A stretch of DNA of 36,332 bases from Flavobacteriaceae bacterium (GTDB lineage Bacteria > Bacteroidota > Bacteroidia > Flavobacteriales > Flavobacteriaceae), in the NCBI GenBank assembly GCA_024644725.1, contig JAHEHE010000021.1:1-36332 (forward strand), given 5' to 3'. The translations under genes were made by a program, and so were the position numbers. Under the pieces are notes generated by a model. The model made no database searches. It saw nothing but the letters and a program-made list of their open reading frames with translations, and was not told the origin of the DNA. Shown piece by piece: positions 7,268 through 15,161 of the stretch (position 1 is the stretch's first letter; every line of letters starts with the position of its first letter).

Positions 7268-9754
7268 ATGAGAAAGCAATTGTTCCCTGCAGTCAGATGG
7301 ATGTTTTTCATTGTAATTTTATGGACATGTCCGGTTCTGGCTCAAACGGAAGCCTCCGAGCAGGCAGTGGATACAGCAGGAGCTGAAGCCCCCAAAGCAA
7401 TTCCGACCCAGGATTTGATCCAGAAGATTGAAGAGGCCGTTCAGGAGACCAAAGTCATAGGGCGAAAGATCGAGGTCAACGATAACGTGATCAGATTGGA
7501 TACGCTCTTCCCGGAATACGTTAAATTTCTTCAGCAGCAACTGAAACTGACTAACAACTTTATCAAGTCAAATCCGAACAGGCAGAAAATAAACAACCAG
7601 ATTAAGAAATGGAATGGATTCAATGAACACCTGACTCAATGGGAATCCCAGTTGAACGAGTATGAAGATCGCAACATAAAGCTCCTGGAAAGGGTCAAAA
7701 TCAGTGAGCAAATATGGAAACTGACCTACGAAAAGATCCGGGATCAGAATATTCCTAGAGAAGTTGCCAGAAGGGTCAAGGAAACCTACGATGACATTAG
7801 TAGTTTGAATAAGCTGATCGTTAGTAAAAACAATGACTACCTCATTCTGGAATCGAGAATAAACAAACAGAAGGTCGACATTTCCGTTGCCATCGAAGAG
7901 CTTGAAAAACTCAAAGAATCTGAGATTTACGGCTTGTTCTACCTTCGACATGAGCCCATTTGGAAAGCTGATTTCACTGAGCTTTCCAAGGAATCTGATC
8001 AGGCAGAAAGAGGCACCGAGTTCAATCAGAACATTACTGAATCGATTAAATATACGAAATACAATTTCTCCAGCATATTCCGGTATTTGTTTTATGTAGC
8101 GCTTTTTGTCTTTCTCATTCGTTGGCTCAGAGGGGTCTTTAAGAAATATCCTTACAATGCCCTCGATAAAAATCTAATCAAGGCCAGGGACTCTATAGTT
8201 AAGCACTCCCTGCAAGTCATCATTTTTACCTCCCTTCTGGGACTGACTTATTTCTTGGAAAACAGACCCACTCTTCTGAACGACATTCTTCACCTGTCGA
8301 TCCTGATAGCCTCGATACCGCTTGTCCGACCCTTTATGAGGGATTCTTTCAAGAACATGCTTTATTTCGTGATCCTGATTTTTATATTGGACACAGTGAA
8401 GACCTATATTTGGTTTAGTTCCCTTCAATACAGGCTCTTTTTGATGTTAGAGGCGGTTCTGGTCATCCTGCTTCTGTATTGGTATGGCTTTCGAAATATG
8501 AGAGCTCTCAAGTTCAAGGAACATTTTTTTGGGGCCCTGCTGCTCGGTCTTGCACCTCTTTTTCAATTGATTGCATTGATTTCTATTGTGTCCAATCTCT
8601 TGGGATACACCAATTTAACGGATTTGACGCTCAAAATTTCGACAAAGACAGGGGTTTACGCTGTCATCTCCTATGCGCTCTTTTTGGTATTGAGCGGAAT
8701 TAGCATTGGGATCATACACAACCATTTTGAGTCGAGGGAGATGGGTGATTCTCCTCAAAAGAAGGTTATCGAGCGAAAGTCCTTGAATTTAAATCGTTTT
8801 GTCGTAGTTGTATTCTGGTTTATGATATTCTTGTCAATTATCGACATGTTGACTCCTTTGAACCTATATCTGTTGGATATCCTGACGGAACCCTATGTAT
8901 TTGGCAGCATAACGATAACTGTGGGTGACATACTTACCTTTTTGACGATTTTGACGATTTCGTTTATGGTCACCTCCACGGTTTCCTTCTTCATTGACAG
9001 CGGGCAATTCAAGTCGAAGTACGTCAAGCTTCCAAAAGGAATTCCTGCGGCCATCTCACTGGTCATTCGCTATTTCATTATTGCGACGGGAATCATCCTG
9101 GCCCTGTCCTCACTTGGGGTGGATCTGAGCAAGTTCAACCTCATGGCAGGTGCTCTGGGTCTGGGTATTGGTTTTGGTCTGCAAAATGTGATCTCCAATT
9201 TCGTCTCTGGGCTGATACTCGTATTCGAGAGACCGATTCTTGTCGGTGACACGGTTGAGGTGAACAATCTTTTGGGTACAGTGAATCGGATCGGAGTGCG
9301 GTCTTCGAACATTAGCACGTTTGACGGGGCCGAGGTGGTGGTGCCCAACTCCAACCTAATTTCGAATGACTTGATCAACTGGACGTTATCGAGCAATCTC
9401 AAACGAATTGAGATCCTTATAGGGGTAGCCTATGGAACGAATCCGAATGAGGTTTTGAAAATATTAAAAGAAGTCGTCCACGAGGAAGAGGATATTTTAA
9501 AACAACCGGACCCCCAGATTCTGTTTAGTGATTTTGGGGACAGCTCCCTTAACTTCCGGGTGCGATTCTGGGTGCCCTTTGAGCATGGCTTACAAGCCAA
9601 AAGTGACGTTTCCATAGCTATCTACAATGCCTTTGAAGAGAAGGGAATCGAGATTCCGTTTCCGCAACGGGACATTCATATAAAGTCGGTGCCACCGGAT
9701 TCCGTGGAAGACAGAAATGTAAATCCTGATGACAAGCTTAATCCTCCAGAGTAA
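7268..9754 (+). CDS. Mechanosensitive channel of the MscS family, MscK-like
   Basis: An 828-residue inner-membrane protein. It has a signal peptide (to about residue 25), a charged coiled-coil-rich periplasmic region (about 45-235), then roughly eleven membrane helices. The last helices form the MscS pore: AGALGLGIGFGLQNVISNF is the glycine/alanine-rich pore helix TM3, followed by the beta domain (PILVGDTVEV, VPNSNLISN) and the closing IPFPQRDIHI. The extra helices and periplasmic domain place it with large MscK/KefA-type members rather than the 286-residue minimal MscS, though it is shorter than MscK. It should release solutes on membrane tension. It follows the amidohydrolase by 15 bases, and its 3' end overlaps the convergent gene by 17 bases. 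Confidence 0.93.
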   Translation: MRKQLFPAVRWMFFIVILWTCPVLAQTEASEQAVDTAGAEAPKAIPTQDLIQKIEEAVQETKVIGRKIEVNDNVIRLDTLFPEYVKFLQQQLKLTNNFIKSNPNRQKINNQIKKWNGFNEHLTQWESQLNEYEDRNIKLLERVKISEQIWKLTYEKIRDQNIPREVARRVKETYDDISSLNKLIVSKNNDYLILESRINKQKVDISVAIEELEKLKESEIYGLFYLRHEPIWKADFTELSKESDQAERGTEFNQNITESIKYTKYNFSSIFRYLFYVALFVFLIRWLRGVFKKYPYNALDKNLIKARDSIVKHSLQVIIFTSLLGLTYFLENRPTLLNDILHLSILIASIPLVRPFMRDSFKNMLYFVILIFILDTVKTYIWFSSLQYRLFLMLEAVLVILLLYWYGFRNMRALKFKEHFFGALLLGLAPLFQLIALISIVSNLLGYTNLTDLTLKISTKTGVYAVISYALFLVLSGISIGIIHNHFESREMGDSPQKKVIERKSLNLNRFVVVVFWFMIFLSIIDMLTPLNLYLLDILTEPYVFGSITITVGDILTFLTILTISFMVTSTVSFFIDSGQFKSKYVKLPKGIPAAISLVIRYFIIATGIILALSSLGVDLSKFNLMAGALGLGIGFGLQNVISNFVSGLILVFERPILVGDTVEVNNLLGTVNRIGVRSSNISTFDGAEVVVPNSNLISNDLINWTLSSNLKRIEILIGVAYGTNPNEVLKILKEVVHEEEDILKQPDPQILFSDFGDSSLNFRVRFWVPFEHGLQAKSDVSIAIYNAFEEKGIEIPFPQRDIHIKSVPPDSVEDRNVNPDDKLNPPE

Positions 9755-10469
9755 CGGTTTCGAAATAACCAGCCGTTTCCAGAATCGAAGCGAATACGGC
9801 GGATGTTATGAGTTGCAGATGGGGCTCAATTGAATTGTTGATCCAAATGTATTTTTTGTAGGAAAAGTTGCCCCCGGAATAATATTGCATGGAACCCAGG
9901 ATCAGCCCCTCTTGCATCAAAGTGATGCCTTTCGGAGCAGTGAATTCCGACTTGCCCAGGGGATCGCCAACAACCGAATAGATCTCTATGTCTTCGTCTC
10001 CATTGGTGAGCACCATGTCACTGAGCGACATGATCCCGGTTCCGGTGGGTTCTTTCAGGATCAGCACCCAGAGCTCTTCAGGTTTGAGATTGGTAGCCAT
10101 GTAAACGGAGACATCTCTCAAACTGTCTTTTCTCATATCCACGGATGCCTCAACATAGGCAGTGTCGGTTTTTCTGGGGATGACATCCAGGGCAAATTTC
10201 AGTTGTGTGGACTCGTCAGTTGAAGGCCCGATCAAACGGGTCTGATCCGTAGTGACCCCAGCGCCTCTACGGTTTTCAGTGGTGTAGGGCCCAAATTTCA
10301 CCTTTGGAGGTTTCTTGCCGTTGATCATACCGATTTTGATCAACCATTTTTCGCTGTTTTGTCGAAGCGACTCCGAAATTGGGATGTCCTTGTCTTCCTG
10401 ACCGAAAGCCAATGCGCCGCTGAATAAAAGGGCAGTGCAAATTAATGCCAGGCGTCCGCTGATTTTCAT
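9738..10469 (-). CDS. Secreted protein of unknown function
   Basis: A 243-residue protein that I do not recognise. The start at 10469 gives a clear signal peptide (KISGRLALICTALLFSGALAFGQ) and places ATG in a 4-base ATGA overlap with the stop of the saccharopine-dehydrogenase-like gene, arguing for translational coupling; the longer 5' extension would sit inside that gene. The mature part is mainly polar with beta-rich character and no cysteines or repeats; the stretch from residue 70 to 170 (LKFALDVIPRK, VYMATNLKPEELWVLILKE) looks like a beta-sandwich, but that is a guess. Its last 17 bases overlap the end of the convergent mscS gene. It was probably made together with the upstream oxidoreductase and VCBS lipoprotein. 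Confidence 0.7.
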   Translation of the reverse strand: MKISGRLALICTALLFSGALAFGQEDKDIPISESLRQNSEKWLIKIGMINGKKPPKVKFGPYTTENRRGAGVTTDQTRLIGPSTDESTQLKFALDVIPRKTDTAYVEASVDMRKDSLRDVSVYMATNLKPEELWVLILKEPTGTGIMSLSDMVLTNGDEDIEIYSVVGDPLGKSEFTAPKGITLMQEGLILGSMQYYSGGNFSYKKYIWINNSIEPHLQLITSAVFASILETAGYFETVTLED

Positions 10470-11605
10470 AGAATTCTGCTTTCCTTTTTGTATTCGATGT
10501 TCCTTTCCTTCAAGTAGTCGAGAATATATTGGCAACAGGCCTCATGCTTTCCGACGAGCTCAGGCGGGAAAACACCTTTTTCCTTGAAATGTCCGTCGAG
10601 AAACATATTGGCTGCAGCAGTGGCCGTATATCCCGTGGTTCTCGACATCGATGAGGTTTCTGTCTTGGGGCAGTACTCGTCATAGAGGTTGTAGACGATC
10701 TCTTCATGCTCTTGCTGCTGGTTCTCTCCAGCGATTGTGATGCGCATGACGGTCAATTCTTCCTCCTTTTCCCCGAGTTTCCACTCATCGATAAGCACCT
10801 TACTCGTAAAATCCAGGGGCCGAATCTTCTTCCCGTCTATATCGATTTCCTTTTCGCTGAAGAATCCACTCTCTTTCAGCGCCATGATGTATTCGATATG
10901 ACCCGGATATCTCAAGGTCTTCTCCTTCATGTTCGGAATATGCGGCATGGTTTGAATAATGGATCTCAGGCCGTCGGTGTTGAAGGATTCGAGCGTGCCC
11001 ACCTTTTCGAATTCGATGTACTCGCTGTCAGTGAGCGGCTCTCTGACGACCTCAACCCCGTTTTCGACATATCGTGCTGGCCGGGTGTACTCTTCAATGA
11101 CGTCAATCGGAGAGAAGGGCGCCTTGTAACAGAAAGGCCATTTTTTAACCTTGGGAAGTCCTCCGACCAGGCATTCGAAGCTCTCGATTTTCATTTTTTC
11201 ATTGTGATAGCCCAGGAGGATATTATCCATTCCTGGTGCCACGCCACAGTCAACGATTGCCGTTACGTCATTTTCTTTGGCCAGGGCGTCCAGCTCCAGT
11301 GAATTTTCCGAAAAAAACGAAATGTCAACCACATTTTTTTGAGATGTAATGATGGTTTTCAGGGTCTCGAATCCCAGAAAGCCCGGAACTGCACAGATGA
11401 CCAGGTCGAAGGGACCGATCGTCTTCGCGAGGGCCTTCTTATCGCATACATCCAATTTTTGTACGGAAAGCTCCGGACATTTTGCCTGTACTGCTTTCAG
11501 GGAATTCTCATTGAGATCTGTCAGGGTCACCTGGTGATTTTTCGCCATGTCAATGGCCATGGCGCTGCCGACCATTCCGGCTCCGATTACAATTACGTTG
11601 CTCAT
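10466..11605 (-). CDS. Saccharopine dehydrogenase-family oxidoreductase
   Basis: A 379-residue NAD(P)-dependent enzyme. The N-terminus VIVIGAGMVGSAMA is a Rossmann GxGxxG loop, followed by Asp31 in TLTDLNE, which usually favours NAD. The mid region DCGVAPGMDNILLGY and the C-terminal domain match Lys9/saccharopine dehydrogenase and the related carboxynorspermidine or L-lysine dehydrogenases. The family reduces or oxidises secondary amines joining an amino acid to a keto acid or aldehyde. No lysine-pathway or spermidine genes lie nearby, so the role is open. It starts 53 bases after the VCBS lipoprotein stop and overlaps the next gene by four bases. No signal peptide; cytoplasmic. Confidence 0.85.
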   Translation of the reverse strand: MSNVIVIGAGMVGSAMAIDMAKNHQVTLTDLNENSLKAVQAKCPELSVQKLDVCDKKALAKTIGPFDLVICAVPGFLGFETLKTIITSQKNVVDISFFSENSLELDALAKENDVTAIVDCGVAPGMDNILLGYHNEKMKIESFECLVGGLPKVKKWPFCYKAPFSPIDVIEEYTRPARYVENGVEVVREPLTDSEYIEFEKVGTLESFNTDGLRSIIQTMPHIPNMKEKTLRYPGHIEYIMALKESGFFSEKEIDIDGKKIRPLDFTSKVLIDEWKLGEKEEELTVMRITIAGENQQQEHEEIVYNLYDEYCPKTETSSMSRTTGYTATAAANMFLDGHFKEKGVFPPELVGKHEACCQYILDYLKERNIEYKKESRIL

Positions 11606-11658
11606 TTTCTTAATGTGGGATGAATTGACTGTGAGTCACTAGAACAAAGATGGGGAAA

Positions 11659-14600
11659 CTATTCGGTTTTTTCAAACACCTTCAGACCGCCATTGTTCTG
11701 GGAAGCCAGTATAAAACGTTTTCCGTTTTGGTCCTGGAGCGTGGTCAATTGATTCGATTGCTCAGGAACATAGAAGCCTGAATTCCTGCTCGGAACCCAT
11801 GTCAAACCCTCCGGTCCGCCTTTGAGAAATCCACCTGTAAAAGCGTCAAAACGACCATAGTTGGACTCCGAGGAAAAATCGTTCCCGACCAGCAAAGCGT
11901 CCAGAAAGCCATCCTTGTCATAATCATCGACCAGGATGTCATTCACCGGAGCGACCTGGCAGGCCCTGGGCAAAGGACTAAGCTTGTAAGTGCCATTGCC
12001 GAGGTTCTCAGCGTAGCTGTTTGCAAAGGTTGTCACTTTCAGGGTCTGTTTTTCCAGATCTTGAATTTCGAGCAGGGCCTCGTACTCCATGTCGGCAAAT
12101 TGCTCGTAGGTCACCAGTAGTATCTTACTGTTGGGAAATTGCTTCTCGATGTCATCCCGGGTGTGAACCGGAAGAATCTTCATCTCGCCCCTGTCATAAA
12201 AGTATTGACCCAGCACAGGATCCGGGCTCCCGTTGTTGTTGTAGTCACCTTTGTAAACATAGAGGGGCCGCTCGTTCGAGGCTTTCAAATAGCTGTTCAG
12301 GCCCCGGTTGCCGAGTATAAAATCCGTGTCACCGTCCTGGTCGAAATCTCCTGCAGCTATATCGTTCCACCAGCCCTCTGTGCCGATTTCCTCCATTTCC
12401 TGGTTTACCCAACGCATCGGCATTTCTTCAAGTTGTCCTTCTGTGTTCTTGAAGGTCCGTATCGACATGAATTCTCCAACGGCGATCAGGTCCTCCCATC
12501 CGTCTCCATCGAGGTCCTCCCACAAGGCGTCTGATACCATGCCCAGGGAGTCGATTGCCTTAATCTCTCCCAGGCGGAAGTTGCCTCCTTCATTGATCAG
12601 GAGGCTGCTTTTGGGGGTCATAGGGTATTTCCTGGGAACGATTCGTGCACCGATAAAGAGATCGATGTCCCCATCGTGATCGATGTCTAGCGGAGCTATG
12701 CAACCCGCGCTTTCACGCAGCTCGGGTAAAGCTGAAGGATCGTGACTGAAATTTCCATTCCCGTCATTCCGATACAGGCGATCGGCATAAAAAGGGGAAT
12801 TCGTATCGAAAAGATTGCCTCCGCTCGCGACGTACAGGTCCATGTCCTGGTCATTGTCGGCATCAAAGAAAAGAGCTCCTGTCTCAACGTTGATGGAATC
12901 CAGGGTTTGAACTGGATGATACGTTCCCGAATCGTCCTGGGCCCAAATCTTGCCCGGCGTGTTGAGGTCCCCGCCGATGTATATTTCTTCTCCAGGTGTT
13001 TCGTTCACATTGGCCGTGGCAAGAGCAGGTCCTGTTGGTGAGTATTGCTTGACCAGGAGGGGTTGGTTGATATATTCGTTCACCGGCGCCTGGAAATGAG
13101 TAAAATCGATGATTTCCCGGTTTTCACGGAAAGCGGTTTTCAACGGATGGCCTGCGACCGATTCAACAGCATTGGATTTTTCAATCTCGATCACCTGATC
13201 CGCATCCAGGTCAGTCAGTTTTGAAACTTTTCCGTCCGGCCACACGACGCCTAGCGAATCCACTTTTTTCCCGGTAAGCCCGAAGTGCAGAACCGGTTCG
13301 ACCGAGGATAGATAGCCCCGAATCACTGACTGAAACTGGAACTGGGCCATGCCCTCCGACCAGAGAGTCACTTTCGCCCCGATCGCATCTCGGTTCAAGG
13401 GTTGCCCTCTCAGCTTGATTCTGAGATAGTGGTTTTCGAGCTTTTTCGAGGAGTGGTTCTCCAGTAAAAAGGCCTCTTGGTTGATGTTGTTCACCGCGAG
13501 GTCCAGATCTCCGTCCAGGTCGAAATCGGCATAAGCAACACCATTGGACAGTGAGATCCTGTCTTCGATCCAGGTTTCGGATACTTCGTCAAACACTTCC
13601 TTGTCGGTTTGTTCAAAGAAAATGTTGGGCAGTTTGATAGGTGGGAGATCCTTCTGAAGCTTTTCTACCGTGTTGAGTTTGGGTTGGAATACATTTCTCG
13701 GCATGGAGAACTGGATGTAGTCGAGGTCAATGACATCCTTGATATACCCGTTGGTAACATAAATGTCTTTGTCTCCATCATTGTCGAAATCAACCATAAG
13801 CGGTGCCCAGCTCCAGTCTGTGGCCGAAACTCCAAAGAGCAGCCCCACCTCGCTACTCCGAATCGGCTCGCCGTTCAGGTGGCCGTTGCCCATTTGCATC
13901 GTGTTGCGCATGTATTGAGGCGTGTATCCAATGTTGGCCAGGATGAGGTATCCCGAATAGTTCATCTCCATCATTACCCGTTTGTGCCTTTTGATTTCTC
14001 GCGGAAGCATGTCGACTACCATGATGTCCATAAGCCCATCATCATTAATGTCTGAGATGTCCATGCCCATGGCGTTCGTCGTGACATGACCGATGTACTT
14101 TTGAGTCACCTCCTGAAAAAAAGCAGAGGTGCTGTCTGTACCTTCCCGATTGAGATACATGAAATCATCCGTAATGAAATCGTTTGAAACATAGAGGTCA
14201 ATGCGCTGATCGTTGTTGAAATCAGCGAGTCCAAGGCCAAGTCCGAACCCTCTGCGATTCAGCCCGAGTTCTTCGGACACATTTGTGAACACGGGGTGAT
14301 CAACTCCTTCCGTCCTGTCGTTGCGGAGCATATAGTCGGTCAGGTAATCGGGCCAACGCTCCTTGGGGCGCGGGGTGTTCCTATTGAAATTCGTTTGGTT
14401 CTTGTTGTGTACGATGTATACATCGAGATCTCCGTCGTTGTCATAATCGAAGAAAACAGATTGCTGCGCGTATCGAAGGTCGTCAAGCTGGTATTCTCGG
14501 GCCATCTCCGTGAAGGTGGGGATACCTTGTTCATTGGTTCCGTTGTTCACAAATAGCAGGTTAGGACAGTTGTCATCACAGTTGACTCCGCCCACATTGA

Positions 14601-15009
14601 GATAGATGTCATCCCATCCGTCGGCATTTATGTCTACGATATTGACCCCGGTAACCCAGCGGTTCGTCATAAAACCGGCCTTTTCAGAAACATCCTTGAA
14701 TTTCAGGTCACCTTCATTCAGATACAACCTGGAAGAGACCTGACTCCCTGAAAAGACAAGGTCTGGCAGCCCATCCCGATTGAAGTCCCCGACACCTACG
14801 CCGCCCCCATTGAAGCAATTGAGGCACTCTGTGGCGTTCACGCTGTCATTTTCAACGATTGTGTTGGAAAAGTCGATTCCTGATTTGGACGATTCCACAT
14901 ACTCGAAAAGGTGATATTTCTCGGCCCGATTGCATCCTGTGAGCAGCAATGCCGTGAATACCACCATAAGCAATGATCTGGCCATAAAGTTGTGTAATAT
15001 GTGTTGCAT
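11659..15009 (-). CDS. Large VCBS/FG-GAP repeat lipoprotein with internal ASPIC/UnbV domain
   Basis: About 1116 residues from the ATG at 15009 (1108 from the alternative ATG at 14985). A TTG start further out at 15048 is unlikely because it lies within a perfect -7 element. The signal ends in the lipobox LLTGC. Two sets of FG-GAP/VCBS calcium-binding blades follow, marked by DxDxDG-type loops (DFNRDGLPD, DYDNDGDLD, DINDDGLMD, DFDNDGDKD, then DADNDQDMD, DIDHDGDID, DFDQDGDTD, DYDKDGFLD). Between them sits an ASPIC/UnbV domain (NRDAIGAKVTLWSEG to GVVWPDGKVSKL). Such proteins are surface-exposed beta-propellers in Bacteroidota, often beside SusC/SusD genes, and are sometimes misnamed RNA-binding proteins. 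Here no SusC/D is present. It heads a minus-strand unit with the oxidoreductase and is divergent from another CRTAC1 gene. Confidence 0.9.
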   Translation of the reverse strand: MQHILHNFMARSLLMVVFTALLLTGCNRAEKYHLFEYVESSKSGIDFSNTIVENDSVNATECLNCFNGGGVGVGDFNRDGLPDLVFSGSQVSSRLYLNEGDLKFKDVSEKAGFMTNRWVTGVNIVDINADGWDDIYLNVGGVNCDDNCPNLLFVNNGTNEQGIPTFTEMAREYQLDDLRYAQQSVFFDYDNDGDLDVYIVHNKNQTNFNRNTPRPKERWPDYLTDYMLRNDRTEGVDHPVFTNVSEELGLNRRGFGLGLGLADFNNDQRIDLYVSNDFITDDFMYLNREGTDSTSAFFQEVTQKYIGHVTTNAMGMDISDINDDGLMDIMVVDMLPREIKRHKRVMMEMNYSGYLILANIGYTPQYMRNTMQMGNGHLNGEPIRSSEVGLLFGVSATDWSWAPLMVDFDNDGDKDIYVTNGYIKDVIDLDYIQFSMPRNVFQPKLNTVEKLQKDLPPIKLPNIFFEQTDKEVFDEVSETWIEDRISLSNGVAYADFDLDGDLDLAVNNINQEAFLLENHSSKKLENHYLRIKLRGQPLNRDAIGAKVTLWSEGMAQFQFQSVIRGYLSSVEPVLHFGLTGKKVDSLGVVWPDGKVSKLTDLDADQVIEIEKSNAVESVAGHPLKTAFRENREIIDFTHFQAPVNEYINQPLLVKQYSPTGPALATANVNETPGEEIYIGGDLNTPGKIWAQDDSGTYHPVQTLDSINVETGALFFDADNDQDMDLYVASGGNLFDTNSPFYADRLYRNDGNGNFSHDPSALPELRESAGCIAPLDIDHDGDIDLFIGARIVPRKYPMTPKSSLLINEGGNFRLGEIKAIDSLGMVSDALWEDLDGDGWEDLIAVGEFMSIRTFKNTEGQLEEMPMRWVNQEMEEIGTEGWWNDIAAGDFDQDGDTDFILGNRGLNSYLKASNERPLYVYKGDYNNNGSPDPVLGQYFYDRGEMKILPVHTRDDIEKQFPNSKILLVTYEQFADMEYEALLEIQDLEKQTLKVTTFANSYAENLGNGTYKLSPLPRACQVAPVNDILVDDYDKDGFLDALLVGNDFSSESNYGRFDAFTGGFLKGGPEGLTWVPSRNSGFYVPEQSNQLTTLQDQNGKRFILASQNNGGLKVFEKTE

Positions 15010-15045
15010 AGGTTCTTGAAAAGGTGCGTAAAGTAAGAAGAAAAA

Positions 15046-15053
15046 CAAATTTA
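15046..15053 (-). promoter_or_regulatory. Candidate -7 promoter element for the large VCBS lipoprotein
   Basis: Read on the minus strand this is TAAATTTG, an exact TAnnTTTG match, giving a leader of about 30 bases to the ATG at 15009. No TTG is seen at -33; the 16-bp palindrome occupies the spacer region just upstream. Confidence 0.45.
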
Positions 15054-15057
15054 ATTA

Positions 15058-15073
15058 AATGATTTAAATCATT
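15058..15073. promoter_or_regulatory. 16-bp perfect palindrome in the divergent promoter region
   Basis: AATGATTTAAATCATT is fully self-complementary and lies between two divergent VCBS/CRTAC1 genes, directly upstream of the minus-strand -7 element. Its position in the -7/-33 spacer is typical of a repressor site, or it may be bound by an activator. The binding protein is unknown. Confidence 0.5.
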
Positions 15074-15161
15074 ATTTATTCCACAGATGAATGTCAACTT
15101 TGAAAAGGCTTTCTAAACAGGTCCGGGAGAAGTACGGACGACCTTTAAAGATGAAGAAAAA

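Noticed and set aside
15010-15048. TTG start extending the large VCBS lipoprotein by 13 residues
   Set aside because: The TTG lies in an exact TAnnTTTG promoter element, and the extension places extra residues before an otherwise normal lipoprotein signal.
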